From the NCBI GenBank assembly GCA_023247345.1, contig JAHFGR010000009.1, forward strand, positions 1 through 15,544: a stretch of DNA of 15,544 nucleotides. The letters run 5' to 3'. This document shows positions 6,295 through 13,140 of the stretch, one piece after another (the first letter of the stretch is position 1; every line of letters begins with the position of its first letter). The DNA is from Microcaldota archaeon. Lineage in GTDB: Archaea; Micrarchaeota; Micrarchaeia; Anstonellales; Bilamarchaeaceae. The notes below the pieces were generated by a model that saw nothing but the letters and a program-made list of their open reading frames with translations, ran no database searches and was not told the DNA's origin. The position numbers and the translations under genes are program-made.

Positions 6295-7098
6295 TTATTT
6301 AGCGCATTCTCTCCAAATTCTCAGATCGGCCCCACCATTCTGCGAGTCAACATTTGTTAAATTTCTCACTTGAATGGAAAACCAATAAGTTCCATACCTA
6401 CCAATTTGAGTAGTTTCGTTGTTTGGGGTCTGTGCGATTAATAGCGGCGTGCCACATTCCGGTGCTGGCCTTAATACAAATATTACATTATCTTCTACAA
6501 TACCACTAAAAGTAAGTATATATTCGTCTTCTATCTGCGCAGGAACTTGCTCTTGAATATTTACATGTCCATTAAACAGCACTTGCCCGCATGTTAAGGA
6601 AGTTGGCACAGGTACTTTTCTGATAGTTACTTCTGTAGTACCTCCTTCAAATTCCCCTCCTGTGTTTATAGTTATGCGTTTCCAGTTAATCCCGAACTGT
6701 TCTTCTCCAAGGGAAATTATAATGTAGCTATCAGTGGCACTAATATCAAATGACACTATGGAGGCACAATTTTGATTGATATCAGACACAGTCAATGTTG
6801 CAACATTGTGTTCATGAGCTTCAAATGTTCCTTCCAGATGCATTATATAATGTTCAAATACAACATCACGATTTTCTGGATTTAATTCTGCGGTTAAGCA
6901 ACCTTTTAGAGGTAATGCTTCTACATCACATGTAATTGGTGACTGATCGTGCAATGTTATTTGCTGGCAACCGCTTTCTAAAATTGGTATTAGGAATTTT
7001 AGAAAAAAAATTGAGCGTACCATCGCAGATGATCTTGTTGCTTTGTTCGGTTGTCCATCGATCTTTCTTCTTGTTCTAAACAGTTGCATAAATTTCAT
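6295..7098 (-). CDS. Secreted or membrane-anchored beta-rich protein of unknown function
   Basis: A 267-residue protein of no recognised family. After a basic start (RTRRK) a hydrophobic stretch SIFFLKFLIPIL (about 29-40) leads into ESGCQQ, resembling an export signal or N-terminal anchor. The remainder has alternating hydrophobic residues, many T/V/I/G and several Cys (including 44, 57 and 67), consistent with an extracytoplasmic beta-sandwich that may hold disulfides; this is inference. The ATG at 7023 would give a more compact signal (MVRSIFFLKF). It lies six bases after the MOSC gene stop and is probably in its operon, though a TATA-like stretch (7103-7110) lies just before the 7098 start. 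Confidence 0.7.
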   Translation of the reverse strand: MKFMQLFRTRRKIDGQPNKATRSSAMVRSIFFLKFLIPILESGCQQITLHDQSPITCDVEALPLKGCLTAELNPENRDVVFEHYIMHLEGTFEAHEHNVATLTVSDINQNCASIVSFDISATDSYIIISLGEEQFGINWKRITINTGGEFEGGTTEVTIRKVPVPTSLTCGQVLFNGHVNIQEQVPAQIEDEYILTFSGIVEDNVIFVLRPAPECGTPLLIAQTPNNETTQIGRYGTYWFSIQVRNLTNVDSQNGGADLRIWRECAK

Positions 7099-7104
7099 CT
7101 TATT

Positions 7105-7785
7105 TTATAATTTTTCAATCCTATCCAAAGGCATTACAACTCCAGTTCCCCAAATATCTTCAATAGCAGCGTACCATCCGCTTTTGCCAAACTTTGGATT
7201 TTCAGGATCTTTTGTAAAACCAACTGCTCGTACTAGATGCAATCGCTCGCCTTCCCCTCTTTCTTCTATCGCATTTGCGACTGTTGCATAAGCCTCGACA
7301 GTTCTGCAAGGAGATCGAGGTTCTGTTAATCGAATTACCATGCCTCGTTTACCGCGCTTGCCAACACTGAGCAAAAATCCTTGCCTTAGTTCTGCATGAT
7401 CTAATTCTTCTGTTGTTATTGTTTCACCCATTGCGCCAGGAAACAAAGGATAATTCTGCGCCCGTAATTCAGCGATGCGCTCTAGTGCAAATAAACAAAC
7501 AGTCTGATCTTGTGAATTATGATCTACTTTATCTTCCCGTTCATTGATTACACGTAGCAAGCATCTTTCTCTAGTATCATTTACATTAATTCCATCCAAG
7601 CCCATTTCGCGTAGCTCGCGTTCAGTTACCTCGCTTGCAAATTTTCGAAAATGCGAGTTATCAGCTGCCCACAGATAACCTGCGAATGTCTTTCTGCCGT
7701 CAGGCAAAGCTATTGCTCTGCCAAACACTACTTGCTGTGTTGGCACTCCACCTGGAGAAACATTGATTTGATAAACTTTTGCCAT
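7105..7785 (-). CDS. MOSC-domain protein with an unusual insertion
   Basis: A 226-residue protein. INVSPGGVP (7-15) is the usual beginning of a MOSC domain; HNSQDQTVCLFA (89-100) matches the HGGPDxAV segment; LFPGAMGETITTEELD (114-129) matches the PGAxGENLTxxGLD signature; and EPRSPC (155-160) ends in the conserved Cys160, taken in this family to carry sulfur or bind a metal-sulfur ligand. MOSC proteins are molybdenum-cofactor sulfurase relatives, some acting on N-hydroxylated substrates. Between the first and second motifs, about 55-60 residues (29-86) replace a normally much shorter segment. Glu121 is kept, while the usual Asn after it is Thr122. It is divergent from the kinase gene and followed by the secreted-protein gene. 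Confidence 0.85.
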   Translation of the reverse strand: MAKVYQINVSPGGVPTQQVVFGRAIALPDGRKTFAGYLWAADNSHFRKFASEVTERELREMGLDGINVNDTRERCLLRVINEREDKVDHNSQDQTVCLFALERIAELRAQNYPLFPGAMGETITTEELDHAELRQGFLLSVGKRGKRGMVIRLTEPRSPCRTVEAYATVANAIEERGEGERLHLVRAVGFTKDPENPKFGKSGWYAAIEDIWGTGVVMPLDRIEKL

Positions 7786-7806
7786 TATGTTTTACAATAT
7801 ATAACA

Positions 7807-7814
7807 TTTTAAAA
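7807..7814. promoter_or_regulatory. Symmetric TATA box shared by divergent genes
   Basis: TTTTAAAA, centre 7810.5, lies 25.5 bp from the minus-strand ATG at 7785 and 27.5 bp from the plus-strand ATG at 7838. It is the best TATA-like element for either gene in the 52-bp gap. Neither gene has a Shine-Dalgarno match, so both are probably transcribed as leaderless mRNAs from this one element. Confidence 0.55.
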
Positions 7815-7837
7815 ATGCTGCGAACTACATTAATTCT

Positions 7838-8866
7838 ATGAAACTAAGAAGACGAATGGCACCAACAGCATTGCCCGTGCCTACCGCAGCTCGGGCGAAG
7901 AGCTTTGGAGAATTGCTGGAAGAACGGTCACAAGTTCCACTAAAAAGAATGATCGAGCACGATAAGAGATTAATGCAACCAGTAATAAAAAAATATTGCG
8001 AAATATGGGGGCAAGCACTTGGGAAAATAAAAGAAAGCAGAGCATCGCATACGTTAGACGGGGTTGAAGGATTATTTCAATCTTTTCATGAGTGGGTAGT
8101 TGAATTTGATAAAATTACTAGAGATTGTTATTTCCCGCCTATCTGGTATGGCGAAGTTCGCCACGCACTTGGCGCAACATGTAGCTCTACAGAAGCTTAT
8201 TGCCAGAGAAAGCTTCAGTTGTTTAATGTTTTTGAGAGCTACTTGCCAACCGCAAAGCAAGCTAAACTTTATGCCTTAATAGGAGATAAGCAATCAAGAG
8301 AGTTTGATGATGTCCGATCAGAAGAAATATGGCACGCTATATTTGGTGCAGATCGAGAGTATGGAGCACTTGCTGTTGAAGATTTTTTTGAAATTTTTGT
8401 TGAGTCTGTTGAAAAACCCACAACTGTCAATTTATTAAACCTTTTTTGGGCAACAGATGTTTCTCAATTGCCGAAAAATATCGTGATACTTGGCATCAGT
8501 AATGTTCTTCCCGCTGTATTGGACCAAATAATACAAAACGCCCGATTCGCTTTAAAAGAAAAATACGGTGAAAATGATGCAGGGCGGTCAAAAGACGGAA
8601 AAATAGTTGCAAATGCGGGCACACTCGCTAATGGTGATTTAAAGCTTACCTTAACTGATGACGGAACAGGCATCCGGTCAGAAGTTTTATCCAGAATCTT
8701 CGAGCCTCATTTTACTACAAAAGGAAAGCTTGGCGGTGGCATGGGTCTGAATGCGTGCAAGGAAATAATCGAACTACTTGGTGGTAGCATTACAATAGAA
8801 AGCGAGTACGGAAAAGGAGCAGTTGTTACGCTTATCATACCGAAAAAATTCGTCGAAGTTTGCTAA
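7838..8866 (+). CDS. Histidine-kinase-like ATPase without a clear phospho-acceptor box
   Basis: A 342-residue protein. The C-terminal third is a complete GHKL ATP-binding domain: N-box IIQNA with Asn234, G1 DDGTGI (274-279), F-box FEPHFTTK (288-295) and G2 GGGMGLN (299-305), then a typical end (GGSITIESEYGKG). Residues 1-220 are mainly helical with no membrane segment or known sensor domain. No standard H-box is seen; WYGEVRHAL (103-111) has its general shape but Gly105 where the phosphorylated His would be expected, with His109 nearby. No response regulator gene is adjacent. It is probably a soluble kinase or a non-kinase GHKL ATPase; the signal is unknown. Confidence 0.85.
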   Translation: MKLRRRMAPTALPVPTAARAKSFGELLEERSQVPLKRMIEHDKRLMQPVIKKYCEIWGQALGKIKESRASHTLDGVEGLFQSFHEWVVEFDKITRDCYFPPIWYGEVRHALGATCSSTEAYCQRKLQLFNVFESYLPTAKQAKLYALIGDKQSREFDDVRSEEIWHAIFGADREYGALAVEDFFEIFVESVEKPTTVNLLNLFWATDVSQLPKNIVILGISNVLPAVLDQIIQNARFALKEKYGENDAGRSKDGKIVANAGTLANGDLKLTLTDDGTGIRSEVLSRIFEPHFTTKGKLGGGMGLNACKEIIELLGGSITIESEYGKGAVVTLIIPKKFVEVC

Positions 8867-8915
8867 AATGAAGCTTTTTAAGCCTAACGCATTCAAATAT
8901 GTATCCTTATTATTT

Positions 8916-8938
8916 TGAACCTTTTAAAAAAAGGTTCA
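8916..8938. promoter_or_regulatory. Palindrome over the TATA region of the ribosomal operon
   Basis: TGAACCTTTT (8916-8925) and AAAAGGTTCA (8929-8938) are perfect 10-bp arms around AAA. The centre TTTTAAAA is the likely TATA box of the eS19 operon, about 41 bp before its ATG, and GGTGAG at 8953-8958 is the ribosome-binding site. It could be an operator, a terminator hairpin for the upstream kinase gene (a T5 run also lies at 8875-8879), or both. Confidence 0.5.
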
Positions 8939-8966
8939 CCAAAACTTGTTAAGGTGAGTACAAAAT

Positions 8967-9374
8967 ATGGTAAATGCTTCAGACGTTGAGCCGAGTAGGC
9001 TATTAGAAAAAACAGCTCAAAAATTAAAGGACATGAAAATCGAAAAACCAGCATACGTAGGGTTTACCAAGACCGGGCCATTTTCTCAGCGTCCGCCAAC
9101 ACAGGAAAATTTCTGGTATTTAAGATGCGCATCAATTCTAAGACAAGCATATTTACGCGGTACTATCGGCGTTAGCAGGCTCAGAACGCATTATGGCGGT
9201 AAGGAAAAGAGAGGAGTTAGACCAGCACATCATCGAAGAGCCGGTGGCAATACAATAAGAAAGGCAATGCAGACATTAGAAAAAGCAGGTTTATTGGCAA
9301 AATTAAAAGTTGGTCGCGTGCTGACGCCTAAGGGTAGAAAATTCTTAGATGCTATTGCAAAAGAAGTCAGTTGA
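8967..9374 (+). CDS. rps19e: Small-subunit ribosomal protein eS19
   Basis: A 135-residue archaeal/eukaryotic S19e of normal length. Diagnostic stretches are ENFWYLRCASILRQAYLRG (47-65), IGVSRLRTHYGGKEKRGVRP (67-86), HHRRAGGNTIRKAMQTLEKAG and the C-terminal LTPKGRKFLD. It binds the head of the 30S subunit and is needed for late assembly. The GGTGAG site nine bases before the ATG makes the start secure. It is first in the translation and targeting cluster, with the likely promoter at 8922-8931. Confidence 0.97.
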   Translation: MVNASDVEPSRLLEKTAQKLKDMKIEKPAYVGFTKTGPFSQRPPTQENFWYLRCASILRQAYLRGTIGVSRLRTHYGGKEKRGVRPAHHRRAGGNTIRKAMQTLEKAGLLAKLKVGRVLTPKGRKFLDAIAKEVS

Positions 9375-9379
9375 TCGCA

Positions 9380-9694
9380 ATGGGCGACGAAGAGAATGAA
9401 GAAGAACAAGTAAAAAAGAAAAAGCGCTCTGAACAACAGCATTTAATGGAAGCTCGTAAGGCCGAAGAGCAATTAAAAGCAACATTGCGCGTTGTTCTCG
9501 AAGAAGATGCTTATAATCGAATAACAAATGTTAAACTTGCGAATGCGGAACTGTTTCTTTCTGCTGCGCAGCATATTGTTTCAATATACAAAAGGATTGG
9601 AAGAAAAATAAAAGACGAAGAACTTTTATCTATATTAAGAAGGATAAAAGAAGGAAGCGAAAAAGAGACAAAGATAAGCTTTGAAAGGAAATAG
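9380..9694 (+). CDS. PDCD5-family DNA-binding protein
   Basis: A 104-residue homologue of eukaryotic PDCD5 and archaeal MTH1615-like proteins: a very acidic then basic N-terminus, a long helix (QQHLMEARKAEEQLKATLRVVL), then EDAYNRITNVKLANAELF and a C-terminal helix pair IKDEELLSILRRI. Family members are small helical bundles reported to bind DNA weakly; the archaeal role is unclear. The ATG at 9380 lies five bases after the eS19 stop; an in-frame TTG at 9371, overlapping that stop, is an alternative. Its place between eS19 and eL39 is the common archaeal arrangement and suggests a link to translation. Confidence 0.92.
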   Translation: MGDEENEEEQVKKKKRSEQQHLMEARKAEEQLKATLRVVLEEDAYNRITNVKLANAELFLSAAQHIVSIYKRIGRKIKDEELLSILRRIKEGSEKETKISFERK

Positions 9695-9742
9695 ATGGCG
9701 AATATAAGAAAAACAACAGTGCAAGAACATTGGGGTGCATAA
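9695..9742 (+). CDS. Possible 15-residue peptide between the PDCD5 and eL39 genes
   Basis: An ATG follows the PDCD5-family stop codon directly and opens MANIRKTTVQEHWGA before TAA. There is no Shine-Dalgarno site of its own, so it could be read only by reinitiation. Its last codons hold GGGGTG, probably the ribosome-binding site of eL39. It may be a real leader-type peptide or just spacer. Confidence 0.2.
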   Translation: MANIRKTTVQEHWGA

Positions 9743-9745
9743 GAG

Positions 9746-9904
9746 ATGGGAAAAAAGACACTGAGCAAAAAGTTAAAACTTGCAAAAGCAGAACGTCAGA
9801 ATCATCGTTTGCCACCATTCGTTTATCTTAGATCAAAAAGAAGGTTCACACAAAATGCTACTAGGAGAAATTGGAGAACAGATAAACTAAGAACAGAGGA
9901 TTAA
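9746..9904 (+). CDS. rpl39e: Large-subunit ribosomal protein eL39
   Basis: A 52-residue basic protein of normal length for this very small family. LSKKLKLAKAERQNHRLPPF and LRSKRRFTQNATRRNWRTDK are the conserved halves, including the closing RRNWRxxK(L). It lines the polypeptide exit tunnel of the 50S subunit, where bacteria use an extension of uL23. GGGGTG about eight bases upstream is its likely ribosome-binding site. Only one base separates its stop from the eL31 ATG. Confidence 0.96.
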   Translation: MGKKTLSKKLKLAKAERQNHRLPPFVYLRSKRRFTQNATRRNWRTDKLRTED

Positions 9905-9905
9905 T

Positions 9906-10334
9906 ATGGTTGACAAATTAGAAAGAGTTTACACTGTACCTTTGGGAAAAGCTTACGAAGCAATACGTTTAAAACGTGCGAGACGAGCTGTCAGTTTGCT
10001 TAGAAGTTTTGTTTCAAGGCATATGAAATCAGAAGATGTTGCAATCAGCAATGCATTAAATTCATTCCTCTGGCAGCATAGCATAGAAGCTCCACCACGT
10101 AAAGTAAAAATCAGGGCAATCAGAGAAAACGCTAAAGTTAAGGTATATTTACACGACGAGAAGCTAGAAGTGGCTAAACCAAAAGAGGAAAATAAGGAAC
10201 AGAAAAAACCAGAGGAGAAGAAATCTGAGAAAAAGGCAGAGCAAAAACCAACAGAGCAGAAAGCAGAAGATAAAAAACCTGAGGAAAAAAAGGCGCAAGA
10301 AAAGAAAGATACGAAAACAGATAGTAAAAAATAA
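9906..10334 (+). CDS. rpl31e: Large-subunit ribosomal protein eL31 with a long charged tail
   Basis: A 142-residue protein. Residues 1-89 are a complete eL31: ERVYTVPLGKAY, RLKRARRAVSLLRSFVSRHM, VAISNALNSFLWQHSIEAPPRKVKIRA and KVKVYL. The usual archaeal protein is about 80-100 residues, so residues 90-142 are an extra tail made nearly only of K, E, P, Q, A and D (KKPEEKKSEKKAEQKP and similar). eL31 lies beside the exit tunnel, so the tail would hang near where targeting factors dock. A tail of the same composition begins FtsY further on. Confidence 0.96.
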   Translation: MVDKLERVYTVPLGKAYEAIRLKRARRAVSLLRSFVSRHMKSEDVAISNALNSFLWQHSIEAPPRKVKIRAIRENAKVKVYLHDEKLEVAKPKEENKEQKKPEEKKSEKKAEQKPTEQKAEDKKPEEKKAQEKKDTKTDSKK

Positions 10335-10356
10335 TCCTGACCTATGTGATTTGGAG

Positions 10357-11034
10357 ATGGACAAACAATGCGCTTATTTTGGAAACCCCTGGATAGGGAT
10401 GTTCATAAAATCTAATAATGAAAAAACCTTTATTCCTATAGACACTCATGAAAAACTAATTTCCAAGATTTCCGCTAACCTGAAAACAGAAGTAATAAAA
10501 CTTTCGATATGCGATTCTAATCTTCTTGGCATATACTTGGCAATGAACTCAAACGGCATAATCGTGCCAAATATTGCGAGCGATGCTGAAGTTGAATTAA
10601 TAAAAAAATCAGGGTTGAACGTTTACATTTCAAAGGACAAAAACAACGCTTTCGGAAATAACATATTGGTGAATGACAAAGGTGCGCTTGTAAACGAAAA
10701 TATCGATCAAAAAGAGCTGAAAAATATAGAAGATGCTCTCGGCGTTGAAGCCATTACAGGAAAGATAGCAAATCATACTACTGTAGGAAGTGCATGTATC
10801 GCAAATAATGCCGGGTTTCTTGCGCATTTTGCAACTACCGACAGCGAGTTCGATGTAATCAAAAAGCACTTAAAAGTAGACGGTGCAAAAGGTAGTATCA
10901 ACATGGGAGTTGGTTTTATCTCATTCGGCGTAGTGCAAAACAAGAACAGCTACCTCTCAGGTGAGAAATCGAGCGCATTCGAGCTTGGTCGTGTTGAAGA
11001 AGCATTGGGTTACTTAGATACTAATCGAGGTTGA
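10357..11034 (+). CDS. eif6: Translation initiation factor aIF6
   Basis: A 225-residue protein, normal for the IF6 family, which binds the 50S subunit and blocks joining with 30S. Typical five-fold-fold segments are seen: NPWIGMFIKSN, GIIVPNIASDAEVELIKK, NNILVNDKGALVNENI, then TTVGSACIANNAGFLAHFATTDSEFDVI and the closing SAFELGRVEEALGYL. The ATG at 10357 is preferred, with GTGAT six bases before it; a TTG at 10351 is in frame. It sits between the eL31 and eL20 genes as in many archaea. Confidence 0.96.
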   Translation: MDKQCAYFGNPWIGMFIKSNNEKTFIPIDTHEKLISKISANLKTEVIKLSICDSNLLGIYLAMNSNGIIVPNIASDAEVELIKKSGLNVYISKDKNNAFGNNILVNDKGALVNENIDQKELKNIEDALGVEAITGKIANHTTVGSACIANNAGFLAHFATTDSEFDVIKKHLKVDGAKGSINMGVGFISFGVVQNKNSYLSGEKSSAFELGRVEEALGYLDTNRG

Positions 11035-11038
11035 TATT

Positions 11039-11209
11039 ATGAAGTTTTCAATTACAGGTGAAATAGATCTGAATGGAAAGAGAAAATTCTCTAAAGAAGT
11101 AGATGCCAAAACAGAAAACGCGGCAAAGGAGAAAATATATGCATTATTCGGTTCTCATAATAATCTTAAGAGAACCAAGGTTACAATATCTTCTGTTAAC
11201 AAAGTATGA
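11039..11209 (+). CDS. rpl18a: Large-subunit ribosomal protein eL20 (L18a/LX)
   Basis: A 56-residue single-domain LX protein. MKFSITGEI, KRKFSKEVDAKTENAAKEKIYALFGSH and LKRTKVTISSV follow the family pattern of strand, helix and strand. Archaeal LX is about 55-80 residues, so this is at the short end. Its ATG is four bases after the aIF6 stop, and GAGGT overlapping that gene's end (about 11027-11031) can serve as ribosome-binding site. Its own stop overlaps the GAGGTGG that serves prefoldin. Confidence 0.93.
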   Translation: MKFSITGEIDLNGKRKFSKEVDAKTENAAKEKIYALFGSHNNLKRTKVTISSVNKV

Positions 11210-11221
11210 GGTGGATTCCCA

Positions 11222-11668
11222 ATGGCAAACGGAAATAGCATACATGCTCAAATATCTTACGAATCTGCAGTATACAAAGAGCAGTTGCGGCTTTTGCAAA
11301 AAGAAATAGAAAGAATAAATCTTACTACAATTGATTTAAGCAACGCTGCGCGTACTGCAGAGAACATGCTACAAGAAGATGCATTGGTACCAATCGGTGG
11401 CGGCGCTTTCATTAAATCTAGCGTTTACAATACCAAAGTCCTAGTTCCAGTCGGGGCAGATTATATTGTTGAGATGGATAAAAAAGATGCAGTAGGAGAG
11501 ATTAATAAGCGAATAGAGGCAACCAAAAAAGCAATAGAAAAACTCAGCGATGAATTTCAAAAGGTTTCTCTTAAACTAAGAGAGATCAATCTAAAGTTAA
11601 GAGAAATTCAAACTCAAGATGCTATAAATAGGCGTGTTGATGAAAATATTGGAGAAGATTACGTTTAA
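11222..11668 (+). CDS. pfdA: Prefoldin alpha subunit
   Basis: A 148-residue protein of normal length. Two long coiled-coil helices (about 12-50 and 90-140) flank the beta hairpins LVPIGGGAFIKSSV (55-68) and KVLVPVGADYIVEM (72-85), the canonical alpha-subunit plan. Two alpha and four beta subunits form the jellyfish-shaped hexamer that holds unfolded chains for the thermosome. GAGGTGG at 11208-11214 gives a secure start. Its stop lies 11 bases before the FtsY start. Confidence 0.95.
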   Translation: MANGNSIHAQISYESAVYKEQLRLLQKEIERINLTTIDLSNAARTAENMLQEDALVPIGGGAFIKSSVYNTKVLVPVGADYIVEMDKKDAVGEINKRIEATKKAIEKLSDEFQKVSLKLREINLKLREIQTQDAINRRVDENIGEDYV

Positions 11669-11679
11669 TTAGTGATAAC

Positions 11680-13140
11680 TTGTTCGATTTTTTAAAGAAA
11701 AAAATAACTGGTTTTATTGATAAGCTTAGTGGCAAGGAGAAAGATGAAAAAGTAGGGGAAGAACCAGAGCAAAAACCAGATCAAAAGGCAGATCAAAAAA
11801 TAGAAGAGCCACAACTAGTTGAAAAAAAAGTTAGATTAGAGGAAAAATCCAAATTGCATACAGAGCCTCAGCCAAAGCCATTAACAGAAGGAAAACCAAA
11901 AACAGAACCAGCACCTAAACCCGAGTCAAAGATACTTCAGTCGTCAGAGCATAAAAAACCAATCGAATCAGCAACAAAAAAAGAAACAAAGCACGAGAAG
12001 ACAATCGAAACACCAAAAGCCAAAGAGAAAAAAATAGAAGAGCCAAAGAAGGAGGAAATGATAGACCAACCTAAAAAAGAAGAAAAGAAGGAGCAGAAAA
12101 AAGAAGAGAAAAAGATCGAAACTAAAGAAGTAGAAAAATTACCAGAATTAAAAAAACCAGAATTAAAACATCTTCCTGAAAAAAAAATACAGCAAGTTGA
12201 AATAATCCCAGAGCAAAAACACCTTGAACAAAAACCAGAAGAGAAAGAACGGGAAGTAAAAGTTGGCATATTCGGGCATCTTAAAAGTATTTTTACAGGC
12301 GAGGTTGAAATAGGAAAAAACGATGTTCGAGAAATGTTAGACAGTCTCGAGCTCGAGCTAATCGAAAGTGATGTTGCCTTGGAAGTTGCTGAAAGCATCA
12401 AGCAAGAATTAGAAGAAAAGCTAATAGGCAAAAAAATCAAAAATGGCGAACTTAACAATTTTATAAAAACTGCGATCAAAGAAACACTACTAGATATCAT
12501 ATCGAGCGAGCCATTAGATATTCTTAATAAAATAAAAGATTATCCGAAACCAGTTAAGATAATGTTTTTGGGCACGAACGGCAGTGGTAAAACCACGACG
12601 ATCGCAAAGGTTGCAAAGATGCTCATGCTTGCTGATTATAAAGTCGTGCTTGCAGCTGCTGATACGTTTAGGGCAGCAGCTATTGAACAGCTTGCATTGC
12701 ACGCCGAGCGTCTTGGCGTTAAAATAATAAAAAGAGACTATGGCGGAGATCCTACTGCAGTTGCCTATGATGCAGTAAGCTACGCAACTGCGCATGGCAT
12801 AGATGTTGTTCTTATTGATACTGCCGGTAGACAGGAAACGAACCTCAATCTACTTAATGAAATGAAGAAAATGCAGCGCGTAATCCAACCAAATATAAAA
12901 ATATTTATTGGCGAGAGCATCGCTGGCAATGCAATTACCTCTCAGATTACTGAGTTTAATAAGGAAATTGGTGTTGATGGGGTAATACTGACAAAGCTCG
13001 ATTGCGATGCAAAAGGCGGAACAGTCTTATCAATATCAAAAGTTACTGGCATACCGATAATTTATCTAGGTACTGGGCAAAAATACGAAGATATAGAAAA
13101 ATTCGACGCGAGCGCTGTTGTTGAAAGAATACTAAGTTAA
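11680..13140 (+). CDS. ftsY: Signal recognition particle receptor FtsY with a long charged N-terminal region
   Basis: A 486-residue SRP receptor GTPase, starting at TTG 11680 (protein start MFDFLKKKI, typical of FtsY) with GTGAT at 11672-11676. Residues 20-195 are K/E/P/Q-rich and low in complexity, far longer than in most archaeal FtsY proteins (about 300-400 residues in total). The NG domain follows: helical N domain (about 198-275), G1 GTNGSGKTT (298-306), DTFRAAA (328-334), G3 DTAGR (380-384), G4 TKLD (438-441) and DAKGGTVLS. It pairs with SRP54 to hand ribosomes to the translocon. The guanine-side loop reads GESIAGNA rather than the commoner DALxGND. The stop overlaps the convergent gene by 4 bp. 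Confidence 0.96.
   Translation: MFDFLKKKITGFIDKLSGKEKDEKVGEEPEQKPDQKADQKIEEPQLVEKKVRLEEKSKLHTEPQPKPLTEGKPKTEPAPKPESKILQSSEHKKPIESATKKETKHEKTIETPKAKEKKIEEPKKEEMIDQPKKEEKKEQKKEEKKIETKEVEKLPELKKPELKHLPEKKIQQVEIIPEQKHLEQKPEEKEREVKVGIFGHLKSIFTGEVEIGKNDVREMLDSLELELIESDVALEVAESIKQELEEKLIGKKIKNGELNNFIKTAIKETLLDIISSEPLDILNKIKDYPKPVKIMFLGTNGSGKTTTIAKVAKMLMLADYKVVLAAADTFRAAAIEQLALHAERLGVKIIKRDYGGDPTAVAYDAVSYATAHGIDVVLIDTAGRQETNLNLLNEMKKMQRVIQPNIKIFIGESIAGNAITSQITEFNKEIGVDGVILTKLDCDAKGGTVLSISKVTGIPIIYLGTGQKYEDIEKFDASAVVERILS

Noticed and set aside
6961..7023. Lipoprotein signal in the 6295-7098 protein
   Set aside because: The residues before Cys44 are ESG, not a standard lipobox; a plain anchor or signal peptide fits as well.
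11937..12500. Minus-strand open frame inside ftsY
   Set aside because: Ser/Phe-rich translation is the expected antisense of the Lys/Glu-rich FtsY N-terminus.
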